From Woeseia sp034521225 (GTDB taxonomy: Bacteria; Pseudomonadota; Gammaproteobacteria; Steroidobacterales; Woeseiaceae): a stretch of DNA of 64,000 nucleotides. The DNA lies in contig JAXHMR010000014.1 of NCBI GenBank assembly GCA_034521225.1, positions 30,484-94,483 on the forward strand, written 5' to 3'. Shown piece by piece: positions 19,537-29,459 of the stretch. Below the pieces are notes generated by a model that saw only the letters and a program-made list of their open reading frames with translations, had not been told where the DNA came from and did not search any database. Each line of letters begins with the position of its first letter. Position 1 is the stretch's first letter. A program made the translations under genes and the position numbers.

Positions 19537-20851
19537 TCAGTCCTCGGTGGTTTTTGTGGCAGCGGGCGCCCGGTCATAGGAGCGGCCGAGCAGCGCGCCA
19601 GTCAGCGCCCAAAGCGCGGCAATCGCGGCGGCGATTATAGCAATGCCGGAAAGCCCCAGGCTGAAAGTGGCCGCGATGGCGGTATAGGCCCACGCGGTCA
19701 CCATGTCGCCGCCGCGATAGACGACGATGTCGATGACCGGTTTCGCCTTGTAACGCCGCTCCTGGTCCACCAGCGTAAACAGCATCTCGCGCCCGGGCCG
19801 CGTGATCGCGTAATTACCCACGCGCCGCGCAACCTGTATTGCCACCAGTACTGCGAGTATCGGCGAAGCGGCAACAATCGCCCAGCCACCGACCATCAGG
19901 ACAGGTACCAGCGCGAGTGTCGTGCTCATGCCGAACCGCACCGCGAGGCGGCCGGTGCCGAACAGCGCAATCAGGATCGTCAGTACATTGATAACGAGAT
20001 CGATTCCGCCCCAGATACGGGTTCGCGTTTCGCGCTCGAACTCACGCAACAGGTCACGAAGCTCGAAATAGAAGAACGTATTCATCATGACGTACAGCAG
20101 GATGAACAGCGCAATACCGAGCAGGTACGGATCGCGCACCAGCAGCATGAAGCCGGAAAACGGGTTCCGGCCGAGCCTCACCTGCTTGCTCAGGTCCGCC
20201 TGCAGTGCGTCGTTACCGAGATCGGTGACCTTGAGCCGGTCGAGCACCCGGATAATCGGTACCGGCACCAGCAGCAGCGCCGCCGAGATCAGCATCAGGT
20301 TATTGGTGCCGATACTGTCAGCGAAAAAAGTCGGAACGATCGGACCGACGATTGCACCGGCGCTTGCACCGGTGGCAATGACGGCAAACAATCGTGGTGC
20401 CTGCTCCTTGTTGAACAGGCCGGACATGAAACTCCAGAACACCGATACATGAAACAGGCTGAAAACACTCAGCCAGACGTAAAAAGTCTTGTCGGCCCAC
20501 GTGGGGTCCGGTAACAGCGACGAGCCGAAGTAGAAACCGACGAACGTTGCGGCGAAGAAAATGTAGACACCCGGCACCAGCCGCCTGAAACGCACGTGCG
20601 GAATGATGGCGCCGTACAGGGATACCGCCAGAACACTGAAACCAAACGTCGCGGTCCACAGCCAGCTCAGCTCCGCATCCGTCCATTCGCTCGACAGTGC
20701 ATCGCGTACCGGCCTCCAGGATGAAATACGCAGCCATCAGGATGAATACGAACGAAAAGGACAGCAGTGTTGCTTTCAGTTCGTGCGGCTCGATTTTGGT
20801 CGCCGCCCGGATCGCGTTCTTCAGCGGGCTCTCGCCCGGTTTTGTTGCCAT
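19537..20851 (-). CDS. NTT/MFS-like multipass carrier, frameshifted
   Basis: This polytopic membrane protein of about 435 residues resembles the ATP/ADP-translocase-like (Npt1/Npt2) branch of the major facilitator superfamily. The N-terminal cytoplasmic piece runs into a first helix, then an RPVRDALSSEWTD segment reached only after removing one base near 20716. About ten further hydrophobic segments follow, with the VARRVGNYAITRPGREMLF loop between helices that is typical of this branch. Bacterial members outside intracellular parasites have no settled substrate. ATG at 20851, with an upstream GTG at 20854. It ends six bases before the thiolase start. Confidence 0.65.
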
Positions 20852-20891
20852 CACTGGCCTCCGTCAGCTGCAGTCGTTGATCGGTCCTGGC

Positions 20892-21545
20892 TCAGAATAT
20901 CCACCAGCCGGAATCGAGATCGTCCTCGCAGCGCTTAAGCTGCGCGCCCCACTCTTTTGCACGGTACTCAACCTGGCGCGCCACATTCTTAAGCCAGCGC
21001 TTCGAACGGTATGACTTCCGCTGCCAGCCGGTGTGGCCCTCATGGTAGGCGAGATGCTGGTTCAGGATCCACTTCGAGATGCCCAGGGCGCTTTGTGACC
21101 GGTTGGTATACCAGCCGACAAAATCGATGGCGTCGCCAAAATCATCGCGATAGGCAAAGCGATGACCGGTATCGTCCCGGTACCAGTTCCATGTGCTGTC
21201 CAGCGCCTGCGCATAGCCGTAGGCATCGGATGGACGTTTCCACGGAATAAAACCCAGGAGCTTCGTGCGCGGCGGCCGTGCATCGAAGCGGAATGATGAT
21301 TCCTGGCGGACAATTGCCATCTGCACATGCACCGGCGTGCCCCACTTCTTTTCCGACTTCTTCGCCTCTTTGTACCAGCTGCCCTTTTCTTCAAATATCG
21401 CGCAAAGATTCTCGATATTGCCGGGCGGTGTCGTCGCACAGGCGGCAGCGAGCACCAGCCACCCGATGCAGAGCGTCAGTATCGCCAGGCGATGGACGAC
21501 CGCACTTCTGGAGCAGAGCGCCCTGTTGCACATGCGTCGGAGCAT
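20892..21545 (-). CDS. Lipoprotein with lysozyme-like transglycosylase domain
   Basis: The product has a signal peptide and a lipobox, VLAAACA, so it should be a lipid-anchored envelope protein. The mature part resembles a lytic transglycosylase-like lipoprotein: IVRQESSFRFDA carries the candidate catalytic Glu, and YGYAQALDSTWNWY and DFVGWYTNRSQSALG follow. These enzymes cleave peptidoglycan glycan strands. Several start codons are in frame; I give the ATG at 21545, with a GTG at 21566 also possible. No ribosome-binding site is convincing. It is on the same strand as the NTT-like gene, 40 bases upstream of it. Confidence 0.65.
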   Translation of the reverse strand: MLRRMCNRALCSRSAVVHRLAILTLCIGWLVLAAACATTPPGNIENLCAIFEEKGSWYKEAKKSEKKWGTPVHVQMAIVRQESSFRFDARPPRTKLLGFIPWKRPSDAYGYAQALDSTWNWYRDDTGHRFAYRDDFGDAIDFVGWYTNRSQSALGISKWILNQHLAYHEGHTGWQRKSYRSKRWLKNVARQVEYRAKEWGAQLKRCEDDLDSGWWIF

Positions 21546-21705
21546 TGACACGAAAACCGTAACCACCCGCTACTGCATCAGTATAACCGCATGCTTTTGT
21601 CGCTTGCATTGCAAAGCGCCGCCGCAGCCCGGTCAAATGCTGGCAATAAACCTGGCATCCGGCTACCGTTGGCGAGTCAGGAGGATCCCGATCAAGGAGA
21701 TTGCC

Positions 21706-22294
21706 GTGTCTGACCCGAAGAAACCGCCCGGGCGCCGGCAGTGACGAGCGACGGGTACAGACGGACGATCGTGGCCGCTCGGTATGGGTAGGCACGATAG
21801 AGACGGCCGAGCTCGAAATAGTCTCGACGCAAATGCTGAAAACGCTGCTGGACTCGGCCGACGCGGGCAACCGCAAGCAGGTTGAGCAGCTTGCCAGCCG
21901 TGACGACGAAGGCTTCCTGGCCCGTAACGCCGCCACCGGCCACTTCCAGATCATCGACGACACCGACCTGCAGGCGATATTGAACCAGCAGAAGGAGTCG
22001 GCGCCGGCGCCACGGCCCGACAGCACCGACGAGTCAACGCTGGTCTCCGATAGCGACGAGAACGAACTGTCGCTGGTCAGCACTCAGGCATTACGAAAAA
22101 TTCTGGGCGAAAGTACCGGCGAAAAGCGCAAAGCTCGCGCAACCCCCGATGCGAAGAATTCAGCCGCGACGACGCCGGCGGGTTTGATCCTCGCGACGCT
22201 GGCTCGTGTGCCCCGTCATCGCCGTCATCGGTGGCGAGGCTGCCGCAGGCAGCCGTGGCGACCTCGTTCCGATTGGCAGAGCGGTGATCGGTGA
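21706..22294 (+). CDS. Hypothetical acidic cytoplasmic protein, frameshifted
   Basis: I do not recognise this family. A GTG at 21706 preceded by AAGGAG starts MSDPKKPPGRR and then meets a stop; shifting frame near 21735 gives a continuous, strongly acidic protein with two related segments, IVSTQMLKTLLDSAD and LVSTQALRKILGEST, which suggests an internal duplication of a short helical motif. No membrane segment or signal peptide is visible. The C-terminus is uncertain: the frame to 22294 becomes arginine-rich after about 22170, while an alternative frame reads DDAGGFDPRDAG and stops at 22287. Confidence 0.45.
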
Positions 22295-22327
22295 CGAGAT
22301 CCGCCTGCGCTGCCGCGATGCACGGAG

Positions 22328-23347
22328 TCACACGTCTGCCGCAATCGCACCAGGTACTCCACCCGCGCTCGATTCCCTGAGCGCCGCTTCGCCGAGGTAC
22401 TCGTCACCCTGCCCGCGCTGTGTCACGCGCCAGTGCAATATCGCGACGGTAGCCGCCAACCGCGTGCTGATGAGATCATAGAGCAGGTCGGTTTCCGTCT
22501 CGTCGAGCGCCGAGATCTGGTGATAGCCGGCGACGAACTCTGCAATCCACTTGAGCACATCGGCATCGGGTGTTCGCAAATAGGATGCCGCGACGGCGAC
22601 ATCAACGATTAGCGGTGCATGCAGCATGTCGCCGAAATCGATGATGCCGGCCATGCGATCGGGGCGTCCGGGCTCTACCAGTACGTTCGCCGGATTCAAA
22701 TCGTTGTGCACGACCTGCGCGCGCAGTGACCCGTATATCGGCAGTACCCGCTGTACAAAGCCGTCGATCACAGCGGCAACGACACCTCGCAGCCCCTCGT
22801 CGCCAATACAATGCAGCAAGTCGCGCAATATCGGTGCCCGCCGCATATCCCACAACAGCGCCTGTGACGAGCCGGCATGCTCGAATCCCTCAAGGGCACG
22901 CGCCAGTTTGGCAAGACCGGCGCCGAGGTCCCGACAGAGCGGTGCGCTGAGCGTGTCGGTATCGAGCGGCTGTCCCGGTACGTAGCTGACGAGCCGTGTG
23001 ACGTGCACGTTGTCGTTCAGTGCCAGTTCGAAATGGCTGCGTCCGTCGCGTGTCGGGATGATCCGTGGAACGCCGAAGCCGGCCGGCGGACGGGATGCAA
23101 TATGCTCGAGTGCCCGTATCTGGAACTCGGTAACGACCGAAGCCTCTGCCGCGTTGGCAATCTTCAGTACGTAGCGTGTGCCATCGGCAAGTTTCAGCAG
23201 AAAGTTCTGGTCGCGCTCGCTGGTCAGCGGCGTCGCCTCTGCCTCGATCCCGTAGTATTCGGCGGCTATCGTACGGGCCTGGTCCCGGCCCAGTGCCGGC
23301 GGCACGGCGGCGATAACGGTTAGCGGGTTGTCAGTTTCCTGCATCAT
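22328..23347 (-). CDS. Aminoglycoside phosphotransferase-fold kinase, hydroxylysine-kinase-like
   Basis: The 339-residue protein has the choline/aminoglycoside kinase fold. FLLKLADGTRYVLKIAN supplies the nucleotide-binding strands and lysine, VVHNDLNPANVLV is the catalytic loop, and GIIDFGDM carries the metal-binding Asp. The arrangement most resembles hydroxylysine kinase (HYKK/AGPHD1) homologues, which in bacteria are often linked to aminotransferases. The final 20 residues are Gly/Ala-rich and may follow a small frame error. Substrate unproven. It is convergent with the gene at 21706. Confidence 0.72.
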   Translation of the reverse strand: MMQETDNPLTVIAAVPPALGRDQARTIAAEYYGIEAEATPLTSERDQNFLLKLADGTRYVLKIANAAEASVVTEFQIRALEHIASRPPAGFGVPRIIPTRDGRSHFELALNDNVHVTRLVSYVPGQPLDTDTLSAPLCRDLGAGLAKLARALEGFEHAGSSQALLWDMRRAPILRDLLHCIGDEGLRGVVAAVIDGFVQRVLPIYGSLRAQVVHNDLNPANVLVEPGRPDRMAGIIDFGDMLHAPLIVDVAVAASYLRTPDADVLKWIAEFVAGYHQISALDETETDLLYDLISTRLAATVAILHWRVTQRGQGDEYLGEAALRESSAGGVPGAIAADV

Positions 23348-23632
23348 GGCTGGCCTCGTTCCGGCAGATTCGAAAAAAGCTCAGAAAAACAAGGGCGACC
23401 AAGACTTTTGCAGAGCACGCACAGTATGGTCGCGGCGCCATTTGCCGGCAACCCGGTACTGCGCCGCGGCGCACCGGCGCATGGCCGGGAGCGCATGTTC
23501 CGTATACAATCATGGCTCTTCGATGCCGGGGCCGCGCAGGTGGCCGGCCGCAAATGCCGAGAGATTCGGCAAAGCGGATATGGGTGCCGGGGTCGAACGT
23601 CACCTAATATATAAAGATAAGGACGGTTAGCT

Positions 23633-24197
23633 ATGCCTCTGGATATCACATTCACACTGAGCGATCAGGATCTCGATCATTTCCAGGATATCGTCGACAA
23701 GGCCAAGGCGGCCATGAAGAACGAGCTGGACGACAAGGAAGTCGAGGAGGCGGCCCGCAAGCTGATAGACGAAGCCCGCGCGGCGTCCGACCTTCCGGAG
23801 TTCATCGCTGATCGGCTATCGAAGTTGCAGGTTGTCATCAACATGCTGGGCGATACGGAATGGAAGCTCGGTGATGAGGACCGCAAGCGGGTGCTCGGCG
23901 CCCTCGTCTACTTCTGCCATGCCGAGGATGTCATTCCCGACTCGGTACCGGGCCTCGGTTTCCTCGATGACGCCATATACGTCGAACTCGTACTGCGTGA
24001 GCTGAAAGCGGAAATCAGCTGGTCAGGGATCCTGCAACTATCGCATTGCAGAGGAGAACCGGCGGCGCGAACAGGGCAAGGACCCGCAAGTCGACCGTGA
24101 AGAATGGCTGGCCGACAAGCGCGCCACGTTGCACAGCCGCATGCGCAAGCGACGCCGCGACTATTCGTCCGGCGGTGGCTGGCGGATGCGCTGGTAG
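23633..24197 (+). CDS. DUF1232 (YkvA-like) protein, frameshifted
   Basis: This is a helical protein with a DUF1232/YkvA-like core, around RKRVLGALVYFCHAEDVIPD and GLGFLDDAIYVELVLRELK. Function unknown; relatives are small membrane-associated or cytoplasmic proteins. The first frame stops at 24100 after an unnatural tail. Shifting near 24025 gives a highly charged end, NYRIAEENRRREQGKDP onward, stopping at 24197. The start ATG at 23633 is preceded by AAGGACGG. The 285 bases upstream hold no gene that I can support. Confidence 0.65.
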
Positions 24198-24240
24198 CAG
24201 CCGGCCGATACGGGCCCGCGGAACCATTCGCGGGCACCAC

Positions 24241-24826
24241 TCAATCTCGCCACTTCGGTATGTCCGGAGGCTCGTAGTTCGCAAAACGCGACAGCAGGCG
24301 CGCCGGGTCCGTATCCACCAGCAACATCGACCGGTGCTGCTTCCTGAGGAACGCCTCTGCTTCGGCGTGTACCAGGAACTGGATTAACGTCTGGTGCGGT
24401 AGCCGCGTAGGCGTTCCAGGGCGACCCGCAGGGTTTCTGCCGAAGCCGAGCTGCGCCCACGTCCAGTGTTTCTCGATGATTTCCTCGAGCGTGCCGAAAG
24501 CCCCTGGCAGTGCGACAAACCCGTCCGACAGTTCCGCCATCATCGCTTTTCGTTCCGTGCATCGACTGGACGACATGCAGCTCGGTAAGTGCCCGTGTGC
24601 GCCGACCTCCTTCCTGTTGCAGCGCGGCAGGTATGACGCCGATAACCCGCCCGCCACCGTCCAGCACCGCGTCGGCCAGGATGCCCATCAGGCCTTTGCT
24701 GGCGCCGCCGTAGACCAGCGTCAGGTCCTGCGCCAGCAACTCGCCAGCCAGTAATCTCGCCGTGGCCGCGTAATCCGGATGCGCGCCGGGCGACGAGCCA
24801 CAATAAACACAAATCGCGCGCATCAT
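24241..24826 (-). CDS. LOG-family nucleotide phosphoribohydrolase, frameshifted
   Basis: This Rossmann-fold protein (TIGR00730/LOG type) should cleave nucleoside 5'-monophosphates to free base and ribose 5-phosphate. MRAICVYCGSSPG begins the protein, VYGGASKGLMGILAD follows, then ERKAMMAELSDGFVALPGAFGTLEE. The family signature is normally PGGxGTxxE; here the second glycine is alanine. Two to three indels (about 24555 and 24425) break the frame. It begins three bases after the stop of the upstream phosphoribosyltransferase, forming a two-gene unit with opposing chemistry on nucleobases. Confidence 0.75.
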
Positions 24827-24829
24827 GCG

Positions 24830-25450
24830 TCAGGCATCGGCGCCGTAGACGATGCTCGGACCGACTGCGGACGCTCGGTGCGCATTTTCCTCGCGTGTCG
24901 ATGCGGTCAAGCTCGTCGAGGGAAATACCAGCCGTTGCCGCTGTCTCATGCAAATAGTAAGTTCCGGCTCGAGGTCGGGTTGCGTTTACGCGCGTTCGGC
25001 TTGTAGCGGTACCGCCCGTGCGGGATGTCTGCGGGCGTATTGTCACGCGCACGCTGCCGGATCTCGTTAATGACCGCGGCGAAGGTATTGCCGGTCTCGG
25101 ATTTCATCGTCATCGATGTGGTGGATACCGCGATCGTCGAAACGTATTTTCTGGATGATGTAGCTGAGACCGTGCACCGCCACCTCGCTGCGCTCGTCGA
25201 CACCGGTATAAGAAGACGTCCGGATGGCAATGTGATCGGCATCGACGCCGCAGTAGGACAGGATCTCCTGCACCGCCATGCCCACCGGCGTCCCGCCGCG
25301 CCAGATCGCGATAATCATCGTCGGCTGGAAACCACTTTCGAGGATCCTGACGCCAAGGCGAAAGGAATCGGACAACAGGTCGTGTGCAGGTTCCGGATAC
25401 CGGTTTCCAGTGCCTGTTGCTCCGCTGCGAATCCGTCCAGGGCGGTGAGG
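24830..25450 (-). CDS. Phosphoribosyltransferase, copy 1, multiply frameshifted
   Basis: Fragments in three frames form a purine-type phosphoribosyltransferase paralogous to the plus-strand gene at 25528: LLSDSFRLGVRILESGF, IIAIWRGGTPVGMAVQE and DHIAIRTSSYTG align with that copy residue by residue. The PRPP loop survives as an IDDDEI-ETGNTF sequence split by an indel near 25095. More indels are needed near 24955, 24935 and 24900. The start is unclear; I give the approximate upstream limit. It should transfer ribose 5-phosphate from PRPP to hypoxanthine, xanthine or guanine, though the base is not determined. Confidence 0.6.
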
Positions 25451-25482
25451 CAAACCGCCCGTGCAAACCAACCTCATGTCGT

Positions 25483-25488
25483 TATAAT
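25483..25488 (+). promoter_or_regulatory. Possible -10 element for the plus-strand phosphoribosyltransferase
   Basis: A perfect TATAAT lies 40 bases before the ATG at 25528, in the short gap between the two divergent phosphoribosyltransferases. The -35 region is poor, so this is a tentative call based on position and the match to consensus. Confidence 0.35.
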
Positions 25489-25527
25489 GCCGGTCCGGGA
25501 TTCTACATTACACGCCGCAGTAAACTC

Positions 25528-26136
25528 ATGGAAAAACGCTTTATCGCAGCAAATGACCTGCTGCTGGATTCGTTCCGCCTGGCTCGCGCGATTCATAAGT
25601 CGGGTTTCCAGCCGGACTATCTCGTTGGATTGTGGCGTGGCGGCAGCGCCGTCGGCATCGCGGTGCAGGAAGGCCTCGAGCATTTCGGCACACCGACCGA
25701 TCATATCGCGATTCGCACGTCCTATTCCGGCCGGGCGAGCTATTCCGCGATGGTCGAAAAGGCCAAATCAATCCGGGTCCATGGCCTGCAGTATCTGCTT
25801 GAATCGGTCTGCTCGAAACACTCGATGCTGATCGTCGACGACGTCTACAGCAGTGGCAACAGTGTCAAGGCCGTCATCGACCAGCTCGCACGCCGGGCGC
25901 GACGTAACCAGCCGCATGACATCCGTGTTGCCGTTGTCTGGTATCGCCCGAATGAAGGCACGGTGCGCGAGCCGGACTATTTCGTGCACAAGACAGAAGA
26001 CTGGCTGGTGCTGCCCTATGAGCTGTCGGGCCTTACCGTCGCTGAATTGCAGGCCCACAAGCCGGAACTGGCACCCGTGGTGGACCGGTTGCGTGAGCTG
26101 GTGCCAGGCGCGAGGCTGAGATACGGCCGCGGTTAG
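25528..26136 (+). CDS. Phosphoribosyltransferase, copy 2
   Basis: The intact 202-residue protein belongs to the hypoxanthine/xanthine phosphoribosyltransferase group. LVGLWRGGSAVGIAVQE is the pyrophosphate-binding loop region, and MLIVDDVYSSGNS is the PRPP-binding loop (family pattern VDDxxxTGxT, with Ser in place of Thr). The C-terminal DWLVLPYELSGLT stretch is typical of this branch. It is divergent from a frameshifted paralogue at 24830-25450 and convergent with guaD, whose end it overlaps by about four bases. The role is probably purine salvage; substrate unproven. Confidence 0.8.
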   Translation: MEKRFIAANDLLLDSFRLARAIHKSGFQPDYLVGLWRGGSAVGIAVQEGLEHFGTPTDHIAIRTSYSGRASYSAMVEKAKSIRVHGLQYLLESVCSKHSMLIVDDVYSSGNSVKAVIDQLARRARRNQPHDIRVAVVWYRPNEGTVREPDYFVHKTEDWLVLPYELSGLTVAELQAHKPELAPVVDRLRELVPGARLRYGRG

Positions 26137-27452
26137 CCCGGATGCAGCCCGGCAGGCCACTGACGTAGGTTGCCGCAATCGCACGATCATCTGCCAGCAT
26201 CATCAGCGCAAACATTCTCCCGGCGGCTGTTTGTGCCTTGCCAATACGGCGCGCCAGCAGCGACGTGGCCGTCGTATCAATAACGATGAAGTCAGCCTCC
26301 TTGCCGCTTGTGAAGTTACCGATACGATCGTCCAGGTACAGCGCGCGCGCCGCACCGAGCGTTGCAAGATACAGGGCGCGCCACACAGGCAATGACTGCC
26401 CCTGCAACTGCAGCACCTTGTAGGCCTCGCTCAGCGTCCGCAGCAGGTTGAGTGTCGTCCCGCCGCCGACATCGCTGCCGATACCGGTACGAATGCCGTG
26501 CAGCCGCGCGGCTTCAAGATCAAACAGCCCGCTGCCCAAAAACAGATTCGATGTCGGGCAGAAAGCAATCGCCCCGCCAGCAGCTGCCAGTGTGCGGCGG
26601 TCCTCGTCATCTACGTGCCGGCGGTGTGCAAATACCGCGCGCTGGCGTAACAGGCCGTAGTGACGGTTAGACATCGAGGTAACTGCCGGCGCGTCCGGAA
26701 CACTGCCTGCGGATCCAGTCCACTTCGTCCCCGTTTTCGCCAAGATGCGTGTGTACATGGACATCGGGAAACTCCGCCGCCAGACCAGGCGGCCAAGGGC
26801 GAGCTGCCGGGCTCGAGGTGGCGGCCAGGACGCGGCGTAATCGCGTAACCGAGGCGTCCCTTGCCGTGCCACTGCCGGATCAGCCGGCGGCTTTCTTCGA
26901 TACCACCCGACGCATCGTCACGGAGTGCCTCCGGGCAGTTTTGATCCATCAGGACCTTGCCAGACAGAAGCCGCATACGAAAACGGTTGGCAGCCGTAGA
27001 AGGTCATTTACACGATTGTGGATGCACCGTCGCAAACGCCAGCGCCGTCGTCGTGCCGTTGGCAAGCAGCTGGCTTCACGAAAATTCTGCCGCATCCTCT
27101 GCATGCGCGCTGTCCCGCGAAATTCCTGCTCGGCGGGATCGTATCTGTTCGAGCCAGTCGAGCAGTTGCTCACCGTAGGCCGCGATCATGTCAATTTGCG
27201 GAAAGTGCACATGGCAGTCGATCAACCCCGGCATGATCAGCCGGCCGCTGTAATCGACAACCCCGGTATCATCATCCAGGCCCGCAAGCAGTTCGCTGGC
27301 CGGGCCGGCCGCGCGCCGTAGTGCCCATCCTCGACGAGCAGCACGCCATCGTCAATATAACAGACGGCGTCGTCATCAGTGCCGGACTGCGGCTCATCGA
27401 GGCAGTGAAACAACGATGCGCGATAGGCGACCTTGGCCGGGCTCGCTGTCAT
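26133..27452 (-). CDS. guaD: Guanine deaminase, multiply frameshifted
   Basis: GuaD converts guanine to xanthine and so feeds the xanthine dehydrogenase of the same operon. Pieces in all three frames cover the whole enzyme in order: CYIDDGVLLVEDGHY, LIMPGLIDCHVHFPQIDM, HVHTHLGEN, AIAFCPTSNLFLGSGLFD, GIGSDVGGGT, EAYKVLQLQGQSL and ADFIVIDTTAT. At least six indels are needed. The ATG at 27452 overlaps the repaired allA stop (ATGA). The most likely end is a TAA at 26133-26135, reached after a final shift (reading HPG-stop). All metal ligands remain, so sequence error is the simpler explanation. Confidence 0.82.
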
Positions 27453-27956
27453 GGCGCCTGCAATTCGATGAAGTCGTCCAGCACATGCTCATCGCAGTTG
27501 TTGCCGCCACCGGCACGGGTCGATCAGCAGGAACTGCTGCCCGTCTTCCAGCGCAACAAGCGGCATATGCCACGTGCCACGGCGGTAATTGATGCCTTCG
27601 CCTGCGTTCGTGACAAACGCGCACAGACCGGCCGCCTCTACCGACTCGGCGGGTGCCGCCACGACGACAACGAACCGGAACCCGGACAACGGTATGAAGG
27701 CCTGGCTGCCCAGCGGATGCCGCTCGACCATGTTGAAGCGGTACGGCAGGCGTGTCGCCGCGCGGCTCTGAACGATGCTGACTGCGAGGCGGCCACCGTC
27801 GCGCGGATCAATATCCAGCGCCGCCAGGTCGTTGTAGCGCGCAAACCGCGCCTCGTTCATCGCGCTCCGTTCGGAGCGGCCGGCCGCGATGACATCGCCG
27901 AACGGCGCAAAGCGCTCCGCGGTAATCGGCAATGGTTTCAGTATGTGTGCGGTCGT
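27449..27956 (-). CDS. allA: Ureidoglycolate lyase, one frameshift
   Basis: AllA splits ureidoglycolate into glyoxylate and urea, the last step of the purine pathway here. KPLPITAERFAPFGDVI starts the domain, FNMVERHPLGSQAF carries conserved residues, and NYRRGTWHMPL is the cupin metal-site region. The read frame ends early at 27489; removing one C near 27523 restores a family-like AGGGNNCDEHVLDDF ending and a stop overlapping guaD. No ATG, GTG or TTG exists at the expected start just inside the end of alc, so the start coordinate is approximate and a base error there is possible. Confidence 0.82.
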
Positions 27957-28956
27957 TGTGCGTCCCTGACGATGCGGCCGAACAGGCGCAGCCGGCTGAC
28001 GCCGCCGTCCGGAAATATTGACAACCGGACATGGCTCACCGGCCCGGCGTCGGCAAGCTCGTCCATGAAGTAATGCTGCCGGTCCATATCGAGCTTGCTT
28101 TCGGGCAGCAGCAGCGGCCAGGACTCGCTGGCGGCAACAATATCCGGCGAACCGGTATCGACGGCGGCGGCCTGCAAGCTGGCGCGGTCCGGGTAATTGC
28201 CCTTGAAATGTGCCGTATCGATTTCGACACGTTCGATGCGGCCCTTGTGTCCCATCGCCAGCACGCACCAGTCATTGCCGGGACCGCGGCGGCGCGCTGT
28301 CTCCCAGCCGTCGCCCATGTTGATGCCGCGACCGGCGACATTGAGGTTGTGCATCGAGCCGAAATGCTCATCGCTCGCCGCCAGCGCGCGGCCGCCGTTC
28401 TCGACGGCGAGCAGGTCGATTACCTGGCTGCCATCGACGCTGTCCCAGGCGGGGCGCACCTCGCCGAACACCCGTAAACGTGCAACGCCGCCATCCGGGA
28501 AGATGTTGAGCCGCAAGTGCGTGAACGCACGTTCGTTGTCAATCGCGAGCCAATGGTGTGCATCGCCCTTGAGCGGCACTTCGCCGAGCAGGGCTGCCAT
28601 TTCACCGACTCTCCCGGCACCTCGTCGCTGCAGATGCAGCCGTCGAGTGACGCCGCCGGCGGGAAGTTGCCGGTAAAGTGACGCGTGTCAATGTCGACAC
28701 CGCGAATGACGCCCGGTATACCCAGCCGGACGATACAGAAGTCGTGTCCGGGCCCGCGCTTGCGGCGGGATTCCCAGCCATCCATCCATTTGCCGTGATC
28801 GTCGTACTTGTCCGCTATGAAGACCGGTGCCGCCGGTTCGATCAGGCGCTCTTTCGCGCCGAAAAATTCGTCGTTTGCATACACGACACGCGTACCGAGC
28901 CTTGGGTGTTCCAGTGGCAGCCACTGGTGGAACGGATTGTGTTCACTGGCGGTCAT
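27938..28956 (-). CDS. alc: Allantoicase, one frameshift
   Basis: Allantoicase hydrolyses allantoate to ureidoglycolate and urea. The protein shows the family's internal duplication. The first repeat has NDEFFGAKERL, DGWESRRKRGPGHDF and IDTRHFTGNFPPAASLD. The second has SDEHFGS, DGWETARRRGPGNDW and IDTAHFKGNYPDRASLQ. Each repeat ends in an HVRLSIFPDGGVSRLR-type strand. The halves are in different frames, joined by an indel near 28600. It starts in an ATGA overlap with uraD. The product is cytoplasmic. Confidence 0.93.
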
Positions 28957-29459
28957 TCCCGGTCGTCTCCCAGCGCAGCGAGACGCAAGCGCGCTATCTT
29001 GTGTATTTCGGCGATGGCCCGCTCAAATTCCTCGTCCGTGCTGTTTTCAAGACGCTGCTCGAACGCCGCCAGAATAGCGTGGCGGTTGCTGTCGCGCACG
29101 GCCATGATGAACGGAAAGCCGAACTTCTCACGGTATTTCTTATTGAGCGACTGGAAGCGTGCGAATTCCTCCGGCGTGCACTGGTCGATACCGGCACTCG
29201 CCTGCTCGTCGCCCGACTCGGGTGTCAGCTCGCCGCCGATCGCCGCGCGACCCGCAAGATCAGGATGCGCGTTGATCAATGTGAGCTTTTGTTCATCGTC
29301 GGCGCGATCGACACAGCCGGCCATTACATCTGCGAGACTCCCGGGCGTTTCGGCATCCTCGAGAATGTCGAACGCCCGGGCGGCAACCCAGGGCGAGTGT
29401 TCGTAAATGCCACCGTAACGGTGCACGAACGCGGCTTTGTCCGGACGTGACCCGCCCAT
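28953..29459 (-). CDS. uraD: OHCU decarboxylase
   Basis: UraD decarboxylates 2-oxo-4-hydroxy-4-carboxy-5-ureidoimidazoline to S-allantoin. The intact 168-residue protein has the catalytic-His motif NAHPDLAGRA and the expected FRFQSLNKKYREKFGFPFI-like stretch (FQSLNKKYREKFGFPF), then VRDSNRHAIL. Its start overlaps the puuE stop (TGATG) and its stop overlaps alc. Confidence 0.95.
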   Translation of the reverse strand: MGGSRPDKAAFVHRYGGIYEHSPWVAARAFDILEDAETPGSLADVMAGCVDRADDEQKLTLINAHPDLAGRAAIGGELTPESGDEQASAGIDQCTPEEFARFQSLNKKYREKFGFPFIMAVRDSNRHAILAAFEQRLENSTDEEFERAIAEIHKIARLRLAALGDDRE

